The notes under the pieces: model-generated | Told to the model about the DNA's origin: nothing | Databases searched by the model: none | The model's input: the letters and a program-made list of their open reading frames with translations, nothing else | Assembly (NCBI GenBank): GCA_020091685.1 | Contig: CM034606.1 | Coordinates: 20,724,695-20,788,694, forward strand | Reading direction: 5' to 3' | DNA: 64,000 nt | Source: Lutjanus erythropterus | Lineage: Eukaryota > Chordata > Actinopteri > Lutjaniformes > Lutjanidae | In this document: in pieces, positions 43,240-54,155 of the stretch | Layout of the letters: every line of letters starts with the position of its first letter | Numbering within the stretch: the stretch's first letter is position 1 | Program-made: the position numbers and the translations under genes

Positions 43240-43620
43240 ACGGAGAATGTTACTACCTTGTCGCCCGGCCAGTTATTTTCATGTAGTGTAGCGAGGGGAG
43301 AGAATTATGGACATGACCACAGGTTGACCCTGATACATGTGTATACTCGACACAAATTATGACTCATTAAGTGTGGCGAGGAGCGTGATTGGCACGACCT
43401 CTGACCTCAGGACGTCAGCTGTGCCCATCCTCCGCTTTGCCCCGCTTTTGACAGCCACCAGTCTGACAGGGCTAGCATCGGCGCCGGCTAATTAATGCAC
43501 CACTTCAGAGACCCTTTCATTTATGGCTTCTGAAAGGCATTATTAAATTAATTAAACCACCAAGAGTTAGTCATTATGAAATCAGGAGGTTTACATGGAT
43601 GACAGCGTTTATGAATTAAA
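43240..43620. promoter_or_regulatory. Candidate conserved non-coding block
   Basis: Repeat-free and complex, with several CpGs. It contains GACGTCAGCTG (CRE core fused to an E-box, near 43411) and TAATTA sites at 43489 and 43549. Regulatory role inferred. Confidence 0.35.
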
Positions 43621-44399
43621 CATCCCCAAAGTTCCTCGCAGGAGATACCCCGAGCTGCGTGTGGGTACCTAGCACGACAGATGTTTGCCCCCCCCTTCCT
43701 CGAGCTAACCTGTATTGCAAGCGATTTAGGTCTCATTTGGGGGTTTGAAAACTGAAAGCAGGAGAGAAAGAGGTTCAGGATAGCTAATGAGCAGAGAAAG
43801 AGAGGGGAAAAGGAGGTCACTAGCTCTGTTCATCTGTAGACAGTACAGATGGTTCTGTTTTATACAATACAACAATGGCGTACATCAATTTGTTGATCGC
43901 TAATAGATAGCTACTCTCAGATGAATTGCAGACGGGGATCAGTTGTCTGTGGGTTTTAGCTGAGAACTCTACATTTATAGCCTCGAAACATTTAGAAGAG
44001 CTGTGTGCTGTTTTTAACTCATCATGTGATGTGAAAACTACAAATGGTTCACGAGATAAATCCCATAAACTTGGGCTTAGCTGGAGAGCAGAGGGCAGAG
44101 ATGAGTAGCTCACTCAGGAGCCTTGACGATAGACTCCTTTTCATCTGCGGACTGAGATTCACAGATTATCTCAAGAGGCTCTCTATCTCTGTCCTCGTCT
44201 CTATTTCTCTTTTTCTGTTTCTCCACCCTCCCTCTTCTCGCCCCTCGATTCAGGAAGTTTGCCAGCTACTGTCTTTGTTTACAATGCCAAGGGAAAATGT
44301 CAGAGCCGTTGAGAAAAATATCCTTAGAATCTTTTTTTTCATCTTCTTAATCTAACAGTTTACTGAACTTGATAAGTGTCCTATCAACATGCTAATCAA

Positions 44400-44870
44400 A
44401 TTACTTCGGAACCAAAATTGACAGTTTTCATTAATTATACAAGATTATTCTAATTGCAATTCAAATTTATTCATTCCGAACAGAAGGTATTCAGTAATAT
44501 TTTACAAAATTTGCATATTAAATGGAGGGAGTTGTGCATTATGCATGGTAATGTATGCAGAGTTTCTTATTTTTAACTTCACGGCCATATGTGGTGTCGT
44601 TGTAGGAGCAGGTGAAAAGTCTAAGTGTGTTTAATTTGCTTGACAAACATTCGGCTGGAGCTTGTCAAGGGGAGTATTGTGAATGCCAATCTTTATTCCC
44701 TCTTTATTGATTACCCCAAACTCTAAACATCTGGAGGTAAATGGCACTGAGAGAGATGAACTGAATCATGGGATTAGTACCTTCAATGACTGAATCACTA
44801 TCAATTACTTCAATAGCATAATTCAAGTGTACTGCATAAAAGCTACAGTACCTTGGTTTGAGCCAGGATT
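44400..44870. promoter_or_regulatory. Candidate POU/homeodomain enhancer
   Basis: TAATTA at 44432, TAATTG at 44451, a perfect octamer complement ATTTGCAT (44509-44516) and further GCATTATGCATGG / TGTATGCAG motifs within 120 bp. The rest of the block is repeat-free. Inference from motif density. Confidence 0.4.
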
Positions 44871-45920
44871 AATATTGCAATTTAACGTAACAATGGAAGC
44901 ATGGGAATGATATGGATGGCGTCCAACTTTTTCACATTGATGTCATAAAGCTAATGCCGTTATCTAAATACGAATGTATTTAATTCCTAATTTAGGCTTT
45001 GTTTGTAAAATGAAAAGGCTCAGCGCATTAGGCACATGTTTTAAAAGGTAATGGATTCTGTGAGTAAAACAACCTTATTTATTCACTGAGACGCAAAACC
45101 CCCAATTTGCTCTTTGTTTTTATTTCCTAGAGCGGGCAGTGAAGTGCAAACAGCTTACTGGGAAGCTGTTTACTACTGTATATGACAAAGGGGTGTGCGT
45201 GCATGTATGTGCACGCGTGTATGTGTGTGTGTTTATATGGGGAAGGGGGCTGCTCTTCCAGCTCCACAGGCAAGGTCTTGTGTTGTAATGTAAGCGTAAT
45301 AATTATCAAACAGCATCAGGGGCTCTGGGTATGGGCTTTAACAGGGGGAGAGCATGTTTGATATGTAGAATCAGCCCATAGTGCATCCATAGAGGGTGAC
45401 TAAATCGCACGGTTCATGGATCACATTAGTATTGCTCTGCATCCACACTCGCACTATAGGTGATTTCCATTTAGACACACATTTCCACATGAAGATAAAT
45501 ATGACTTGAATCGTAATTTCCCTGAAGTAAATATAATACAAATACAACATAATACAGTGTCAGGCCAGGCAGGCTAATAGATTACTAGCGTGTTTTCCAT
45601 TTGTATGGTAAGTGGTGAACCTGGGTGGTGGTCTGGCGAGTAACAAATTGAATGTTTAATCCATCTCAGTGCAGATTGAGGGTATCAGAAAGATCGGTAG
45701 TCGTATGAGTTCTCTTGTGACTGGTAGTATATTAGATATTTTTACTCTTCAGGGCTTTGAGGAATGTTGTTGGATTAACAAGAGGTGCAAAGTGGTAGAT
45801 AAATGCAATTTCTTATCTTTCCTGGAGTTGTCTGTTATTTTTCAAATAGGTATTTGGATTTGACGTGCAGGATTGCCAGTCACTCAGTGGTGTAATCTCT
45901 GATGTCGGATTACAATAACA

Positions 45921-46996
45921 TTACCTCTGTTTTAGTTAGATATTCACGCAATATTTTATGACTTTAAAGAAAAGAATTAGGCTATATATTCAATTTTATA
46001 TTTAAACACTGAATTATTCATTTGACTCTCTCTCCCCAGTTACATAAGTGTAAGTCATTATTATTCTCTCTTATATGTGAGAGTAGAGGTTCCCAATTTC
46101 TTCCCTATCAAGGGCCAAAAATTAATCTGGATAAATTAATTTTGATGTTGTGTAAAATTAGATTAAATTAAAATGTATTATATATTTTATAGAAGATTTT
46201 CATTGTACGTCTAAATTAAAGTTTTAAAATAATTAAAACACTACTCTGTAATATTGTGTAACAGTAATTTCGCTCATTTGCAGAGATGACTGTCAACAGA
46301 ACATCTATATGCTTCGTTTTGGGAGCATAAATGTGACAGCTTTCTGACAGAAAGTGCACGTAACTCAAACTAGTTGTCAAGTTGTCCACCTTCATAATCA
46401 AGAGTGGAAATTTGTCTTCAGCTTGACAAACATATAAAGTTAAGCTTTATGGTGACAGCCCTGGATGACAAATCACTATTGGATATTAAGTTTACATTGA
46501 GCAAGGTTTAAATTACACATAATAACAAAATACTACAGACCTCGTATCACATGCCTTGTACAGCTATTTATCACTTGCAATATCAGTGGGAGATAAGTTA
46601 GATAAAATGTATAGATAATAGAAATAAATATAATTTAATAGGGAATCTTAACAGCGCTGTTCTGTGCATTGCAGTAAAAACTCAGACTGTGTATTTTTAG
46701 CTGCACAAAATTTTGTTTTGTAGTCATTATGGTAAGGATCTTACAGCACAAAATAAGGAGAATAAAAGCAGAAGGGCCATAAGAGCTTGACAGATGCAAA
46801 AAAATATGCTTTCTTAATGTTACATCTGTTTTAGTTGGATATACACACAATATTTTATGACTATTAAGAAAAGACTCATCTGTTGTGCTTTAATACTGAG
46901 TTATTAACTTAACTCTCTCTCACAGTTACATAAGTCACAAAAGCCATTACACTGAGTTCATTATGTTTTCTTATTCTCTCTTATATGTTGGAGAGA
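45921..46996 (+). repeat. Direct repeat pair (45921-46085 and 46820-46996)
   Basis: Two about 170-bp copies share 'tctgttttagtt-gatat', 'cacaatattttatgact', 'cagttacataagt' and 'ttattctctcttatatgt'. They are 900 bp apart in the same orientation. The spacer begins with 'ggttcccaatttcttcccta', resembling a hAT-like end. No coding content. Confidence 0.75.
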
Positions 46997-48835
46997 TCAT
47001 TGTGGAGAAACCATGACAAATATGCAAAAGATATGCTTCCTTAATGTTACCAAACATTCTCTAAGCACATATTTAATTCTTTAATAAATGTTTGCTCTGG
47101 CATTTTGGCGAAGCAAGATTAGCGTCAACTGCACAGCATCTCCTATAAAGTGTGACAAATTGATATTTTTATATAGCTTAATCTGTTTACTATGATGTTT
47201 ATGCGAGGAATTATTACAAACTAATTAAAGAAATCACTTTGATATAATTAGTCAGATTTCAGGAAGCTCATTAGTAGTAATTTGCATGAAAAATAAGCCC
47301 TGTAGTGGTGCTCAGGCCCAGCTATTCGATCTGTGTTTTATCTGGTTACACATCAACCCCCATTGTTTGTTGTTTGAGGCCGTCTGAAGTGGCCCACGAT
47401 ATTTCCAGTCGTTGCCCTGAGAAGCGGTGGGGTATCTTTTAACAAATTCCTCCCCTAAAGCAAGTCAACCTGTATGTGGAAGCAGACACACGCCTCTGTG
47501 TACATAAGGCAGGAGGAGTGAGCGGCAAAACACTGTCTATTTATCTGTCAGGTTCCTGACAAAGAACTGAGCTGACAAGTAAGGGTTTCCCTCAGCAGAG
47601 CAGGGGGGCTTTGTTCACCGTACTTACATGCCCAGTCTATGCCCAGAGACTCATGTTATTTGCAAATCATATTCTTTGAAAACTCACAAACGGGGCGAGA
47701 CATGCCACGCTACGGGTTTGTCAGCTGCCTTCACAACAGCTAGCTATATCGCTAACAGTGTGCGGTTCGGTAAGGAAGCAGCTTTCTCTTAGCATTTGCC
47801 TCGCTGTCACTTTTTCCAACACATGCGATCTGTGTCTTCATGCTTGGGGTCTCTCCTCCCTCAGAGGGTTGCCATCTTCCCTTTGGACTGACAAATAAAA
47901 CGCCCACACTCCCACTGAAATAAAAAAGAGGGGGAAAAAAAAAGAAGACACTCCTGGAATTACATCATTCTCTGCTGAAGCAATTCTTCCAGAAATTGAT
48001 GTATATATATTATATTCACATAATTAGATAAGTAAAGGTAATGATTTAAAATTAAAAAAGTTATTTTAAATGCATTTTTTTTCTCAGGATACCCCTGTCT
48101 TTGGCAGGGGGTACAAAAACAGGACCTGTTTATTCTCTATACCCTTTTCCCACCATGGACGAAATCCTTCCCTAAACATCCGCACAGAGAAGCACTTGTG
48201 TGGCGCTGATGTCACAGACCTACCTGGCCTCCCTCTCACAAAAGCTAAGGTATCATTAGCTAGGCCCACACAATGGCCATTCAACCAAGCCACTGCGCTC
48301 CTCAGGACTGGGGAACAATGTTATTTTTTGTCTCAGAATTATAAAGACAGAGTTTTGCAGGAAACCTGACAGACAAAACCCTTTAGAGGTAAATGCTCCA
48401 GGCGGCTTTTGGGTTTAATCTTTTCCCATTAGCATTTTGCCCCCCCCTCCATCCCTCCCTCTTGCTCACACACAAAGACCATATTTACAGGGTCAAAAGT
48501 AAAGGCTCTGACTCTCGTGGGGCTGTTTTTTGTGTAGATCTTGACTATACACTGACAGCTTTTTATTTTCATTTTCTGAAAATGTATTTCATATGGGGCT
48601 GCTGAATCGTGAAATCTTAAACAGGTGTATTTGTTTGGGTGTTAAATATGTTTTTTTTTTCCCACAACAAAACAACAAATCTAAACAGGCTCCTTCACCC
48701 TTAACCAAACACTGTGAGAAATCACACATGCAAGCATATTAAAAATTATTAACCCACAATGCAGGGCTTTATATAATATAATAGTTATATTGTCAACAAT
48801 ACAACAGCCATGCTAAGGGTTCATATGTGCTACCT

Positions 48836-48927
48836 TTGTGTGTGTGTGTGTTTGGGTGCTCGTGTGCACACATTCACTTATGCTTGTGTGTGTGCGTGTG
48901 TGTATGTGTGTGTGACTCCATGTGTGT
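48836..48927. repeat. (TG)n microsatellite, interrupted
   Basis: TG runs separated by 'tttgggtgctcg' and 'cacacattcacttatgc'. Confidence 0.9.
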
Positions 48928-49947
48928 GATTCATTCCAGGGCAGTTTTAGTCCTTATAAAATATTCATTTTGGTTGTGCAGGGCCCTGTAATTGCCATCT
49001 CTCACCCTGAATTATTTATACCTCGCACAGACTGACAAAGCTTTGCCATACGGCCCCAGATGAATCAGAAAGCAGCCATCTCTGCTGCCAACAGCACTGG
49101 GCTTTCACACAAATATGGCAGCCACGTCTCTCTGCCTGGCCTCTCTTAATTTGACATTTTCTTTTTCCCCCTGCCTTTGTCCTAGGTGCACAGAAAGGTT
49201 ACCTGTTAGCTTTAAGCACCGACCCGCTCTCTGTCTTTCTGTCTCTATCCCCCCTGCCTACATGACAGTCCACAGTGGGTGTTTTTTTTTTTCTTCCTCT
49301 TCTTCTTCTGAGGACGCGTTAATGTGGCGGCGATGTCAGAGTGGCTGCCTCATGTTTTATGATGACTGACCAGTCCTGACAGCCACTTTAGATGTATGTA
49401 TTATACATTAGTAATAATATGATGTAGAAATATACTCGCAAACATTTGAGCATGCATGGACACACAGCAAAACCACTGACTCGCCGACCTATATATATAA
49501 AACACACACTTAGACACACACACACACACACACACATGCAAATAAGCCCCCACTGGCCTGCTGCTGGATCCAGCATGGCTGTCGGTAAACGGTCAAAGCC
49601 CCCCTGCTGGCGCTGCCTGTACAGCTGCGTTCCTCTGCGTCCCGCCTGGGTCTGATCACTCCAAGGTGCCACAGGAGAGAGACGGCGCTGTATGGCTCTC
49701 ATTGTGGAGCGGCTCTGGGGCCTTCCAGAACCCCACGTCCAACACCCTAAATACTACTATTCACCCAGGCCAGCCACTCCAACATATGCTTATCTTCCAT
49801 CTCACTAGTGCAGGGAGGTGCTGACTGGTATTTCCTCAAGGCCCCGAGCTCCAATGCTGACCAGTAATCAAAGCACCATATTTCTCCTCCTGCGCAAAAA
49901 TAACCTGGAGATCCCTCTCTGAGTAAATATTCCTGAGAAGTGTATTG

Positions 49948-51178
49948 TTAAAGGGACAGTTCACCCCCAAATCAAATTTCTTCCCCTGCTTGTAGTGCTA
50001 TTTATCCAGTTGCCGAGTTCTGGAGATATCAGCTGTAGAGATGTCTGCCTTCTCTCCAGTATAATGGAACGAGATGGCAATCAGCTTGCGGTGCTAAAGG
50101 GCCAAAAAAATACATATGAAAACTTAACAGCAATGTCTCTTTCCAGAAATCATGATCTAGTTACTGAAGATAATCCACAGACGTTATTGTGAGCAGTTAC
50201 ATGTAGGATCTACTTTCTTTCTGTGACAGAATCTACTATAACTACTTTCTTTCTGCAGTAAAATCTACCAGAACTAGGGATGTTAAAAAGGAGAAAAAAT
50301 AGCGAGCGCTGCACTGGGTCAAAAAAGTAAGTGCTGGTGGTGTAAAAAATGAACAACAACAAACAACACACCAACAACAAACTATGATTATCCAGCTTGT
50401 TGAAAATAAAAGTACAAAGTAAATCTCAGGCACTTTTATAATAAATTAAAAATCTGTTATTAATTCATGGATACACCATCACATTTTGACTCAACAGGGT
50501 CTTCATCAGGGCATAGAGAAACAATGAGAACAGGTGTTATATTTAGAAACTAATCAGGTGGTCATGGGATTGGGAATGATTAATTGTTAATGGATTAATC
50601 ACTGCTAAGAATTTAACCAATTAAAAAGTCTTAATTGATAATATATGTTTAGTGTACAACTTCTCTGGAGCTCAGAGGTTTATTCAAAGTCTGGTTTGGT
50701 CAGACATGTTCTATAGAAATGGCAGCAATTCTGTTTTATTTAACACAGTGGAGCGAGTTGTTGAATAAGGAAGCTTAAAATGAGAGACGAAAAAAAGTCG
50801 CATTTTATTAAATATTAATTGATTACTTGATTGTTAGCATTTTCAACTATCAGTTCAGGAAAATGCACAAAATTTGCAACCATACTGAAACTGCTTTCTT
50901 TCTACTAGAGAGAAAGTAATTCCTAAATGAACCTGCTCACAAAAATGTCTGTAGATTATCTTGAGTAACCAGGTCATGATGACTTTTTCAAATATATTTT
51001 TTGGGCACACCAGGCTAGTGCCATCTAATTCCATTATATTTGAGAGAAGGCAGACATCTTTATGGCTGATATCTCCAAAACTCTGAAACTCACACCAAAG
51101 CTAACTAGATGGATAAATAGCACTACAGGTAAGAGGAAAAATGTGTAGTTTTGATTTTGTGCTGAACTACCCCTTTAA
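49948..51178. mobile_element. Foldback transposon with about 300-bp inverted arms
   Basis: Flanked by TTAA. Ends TTAAAGGGACAGTTCA (left) and inverse TGAACTACCCCTTTAA (right). Arms at about 49948-50270 and 50882-51178 are inverted copies along their length ('gtagtgctatttatcc', 'ggagatatcagc', 'agatgtctgccttctct', 'ataatggaa', 'gataatc-acaga'). The central 600 bp is unrelated AT-rich filler. I know similar 'aaagggatagttcaccc' ends from fish TTAA-target elements. No transposase. Confidence 0.85.
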
Positions 51179-52195
51179 TGTACATGGTTATTTTGTAATG
51201 TCAGCATCATTTGAGCCTGTCAGTCCATATCAGTAGTCATCATCATACAGTTTGTATGGTACTAGTGATGATTGAATAATATTTATGAATTCCAGTTTGG
51301 ATGCAGATGATGTTGGCTCTGCAGCAGCAACCAGTGTTTGATTCGTTTTTACAATAGAACGGCGCAAGACACAACAACGCAGAATTATTTATGTTTTGTG
51401 TCTTATTATATTGTGTTCAAAGTCCTGGTAGAGAAAAGGCGTATTCAGAGTAAAACAAAGAGCAGCGTGCAACAGTACACAGCCTCAGCAGTATCTTGAT
51501 GTGAGGGGATGGGAGAGGCGGAGAGAGAAAGCTTGGGGCTAAACATGCAGTATGTGGCGGGCTGGAGCTAAAAGCTGCATAAAGCACACAGCCTTAAGTC
51601 CACTGTTAGCAAGTGATGGATAGTTAGCAGGAGCTGCGAGTCTTCGTCTAATCTGTTACAGTAAACCTGTGCCAAAGCCTGAAGGGAATCAGTGGGGGCT
51701 TGCTAGGAGTGGGTTTGACGTGAAACCATTTGTGAAGACGAGCGATTCTCTTAAGTAAGAAACTAACAGTGTCCGGAGAGAGGGAGACAGGAGGTGAGGA
51801 GAATGAGTGAGAGTACGAGGAGGAAGAGATACCATAATGAGTCCTGTAGCCATGGAGTAAATGAAGAGGGATTGACAGAGTGAGGGATCCTCAAGTGAAA
51901 TAATGTCAATGCCACTCTGCCCATTAGAGAGAAAGGGGGGATGGTGGAGGAGAGGGTAAAGAGGGATGAATGGAGGGACACGGCTACATGTTAGGGTGCA
52001 AGAGGAAGCACATAAATTATTTGTGACACCCACGCAACACACACTCACCGCTAACAAAAATATGAAATATGAAACAACAAAATGAACTGACAATAGCAGC
52101 TGAGAAAATAAAGAAATAAAAACAAAAAAAAAAGGCCTTGGAAATACCCAATAAATTCTCTGAGACGTGTAGTTGGGATATTTGATGTGGAGCAA

Positions 52196-52276
52196 TAATA
52201 ATCACAGTGACATCTGCCTTGCTGCTCTCGGAGGAGATGGGCAGAGCTCGAGGGAGTGGAAGGGGTTAATCTCCCA
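52196..52276 (+). repeat. 81-bp segment also found inside MITE copy B
   Basis: Aligns with 53697-53777, same length and orientation, about 80% by eye ('taataatcac-gtgac-tctgc', 'cttgctg', 'ggagga-atgggca', 'ggttaatctccca'). It lies 0.96 kb upstream of the element's left end, in otherwise repeat-free DNA. Confidence 0.75.
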
Positions 52277-52295
52277 AACCCAATAAGGTTGGATA

Positions 52296-52826
52296 GTGAG
52301 GCACTTGTTCCCTGATAAAGAAGTGATAGGATCTGTGGGTCTGGTCCCTCGGCGCTTGTACAGGGGTAGAGCAAATATTGTTAATGTGCTGTGGTTTACT
52401 TCAGCTAAGGCGAGAAAAACAGCTCCGCTTGACGAGAGAAGACAGCGGCGAACCAGAATACGACAGAAATGGCCGCGCCGCTTGGGTCGGGCCTCCCAGG
52501 GACTTAACCGGCGTGTATATCCAAGACCACTCAGTTGCATAAATAAGTGTTCGGGAAGATTAAGATCTATAAGTGTCTCTATTTCTCGTTTTACCTGCTC
52601 CGCCTTGTCACAACAGGGATCTGAATGCAGTTCACTGGAGTGCCTAATAACTGGAGCAGTAGGTAGAGAAGGCAGGAGGCTTGACATTAAGACCCTGGCG
52701 TTTTGGAAATCCGATATGCTATTGACCCGTGTACTACTATCTCAGCGTAGAGATCTGGTGTCAGCAGATTGTAGTCTGGTGTTGGGAGCCGTTTCTTACA
52801 GGGCTCCTGTAACAGGGGCCCATTGA
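52296..52826. other. Long open block on both strands, no gene recognised
   Basis: A 176-codon forward frame overlaps a 161-codon reverse frame (52202-52687). The forward translation is Arg-rich and matches nothing I know. Base composition does not show obvious codon periodicity. I take it as GC-balanced regulatory or conserved DNA rather than an exon; no splice or promoter context supports a gene. Confidence 0.35.
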
Positions 52827-53159
52827 GTCTGGGAGGCAGCTGGGGCCTGATGGGCTGGAGCTGGGTGGTGATCGATACTCACCGCCCTGCAACGGATGAC
52901 CTCACTGTCATGGCTGCCGGCTGTGGACACTGCATGCTAGTCATTAGTGCCGGGGCACCAATCAGGAGCTTAGAGTTGTCAATACCTGACTCTTACAGAT
53001 ACTGTGGCCATCTGTCAGTGTATTGTGTAACGGCCTAAACAAATACAGGGAGGCTCTTTTGTACAATAAGAACAAGGTGTACTATTGAAGAACAAAAACA
53101 CACTCTCATGTATGTGATTTATGAAACACAGAGCTGAAATTATTGCTATCAGCTCAGAC

Positions 53160-54155
53160 TTAAAGGAGAAATATGTAAGTCCCTAGCATTAAAAAAATAG
53201 TACTGGAGACCAAATAGCAATTTGGAGCTATGAATAGTATATTAAATAAGTTCAATCCCTATTTAATATATGATCTATGGTTAAAGTGAGTTGTTTCCCC
53301 TCCACCCCCTCCTCCTCAAATTTAAAGCTCAGGCAGTTTGCCTGCAGGCTGAAGGACATTGAACAGGAGCACAAGATGAGAGCAACATTATACTTTGATA
53401 CTGACAAGCGATGGCGAGTCCTACACTGTAGGATGACTAGCTGTTTATAACTGTCAATTGTCTGCTTATATTCAGCTCCATCAATACACATTCTGGAGTT
53501 GGAGTTTAGTGACTGGCTGCCTCATGTCTTGCCAGACTCCATTAACATCTTGCTCAATTTAAATGTTATAAATATCTACTCCTTATGACTCATGAGCAGA
53601 CACTTACTAATTCAGCAAAAAAATTCTGCATCAATTTTACTCAGGCAAACAAAAACAGTTATTCCAGCCCGGAAAGAAAATTTCAAACTTCAACAGTAAT
53701 AATCACGGTGACTTCTGCCTTGCTGTCCTTGGAGGACATGGGCACAGAGAGTGAGAGTAGAAGCGGTTAGTCTCCCACTGCTCCAAAAATACACGGTCTG
53801 GAGTTGAAGTTCTGTGACTGCCTGCCTTATTTCCTGCCAGACTCCATTAACATAATGCTCGATTTAACTGTTATAAACATCTACTCCTTCTTAAATTATT
53901 TAAAATGATTTCTTACAACTCATAAACAGACACTTACTCATTCTGCGAACATTTTGCATTCATTTCAACTGTAATAAATGTGAAATGGGCAAACAAAACG
54001 TCATTCCAGCCCGGACTGGAAATTTCAACTTTGTCTGTCGCATTGTTGTTGGTGAAGCCGGTGTTTCAACTTACCATGTTTCCTTAATATCTGATGAAAT
54101 ATCATGGTCATTTTATGATTTAGCACAGCAAATATATTACATATTTCTCCTTCAA
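53160..54155 (+). mobile_element. TTAA-type MITE family 1, copy B (internally duplicated)
   Basis: Left end TTAAAGGAGAAATATGT (53160-53176) and right end inverse at 54139-54155 with one mismatch. It is homologous to 29349-30439 from end to end. The internal block 'cagactccattaacat ... cataaacagacacttact' occurs twice (about 53530-53690 and 53838-54010). An 81-bp filler (53697-53777) between the copies matches 52196-52276 outside the element. No transposase. Confidence 0.85.

Noticed and set aside
51689..52195. 168-codon minus-strand frame
   Set aside because: Pyrimidine-rich Ser/Leu/Phe composition typical of chance frames; no similarity recognised.
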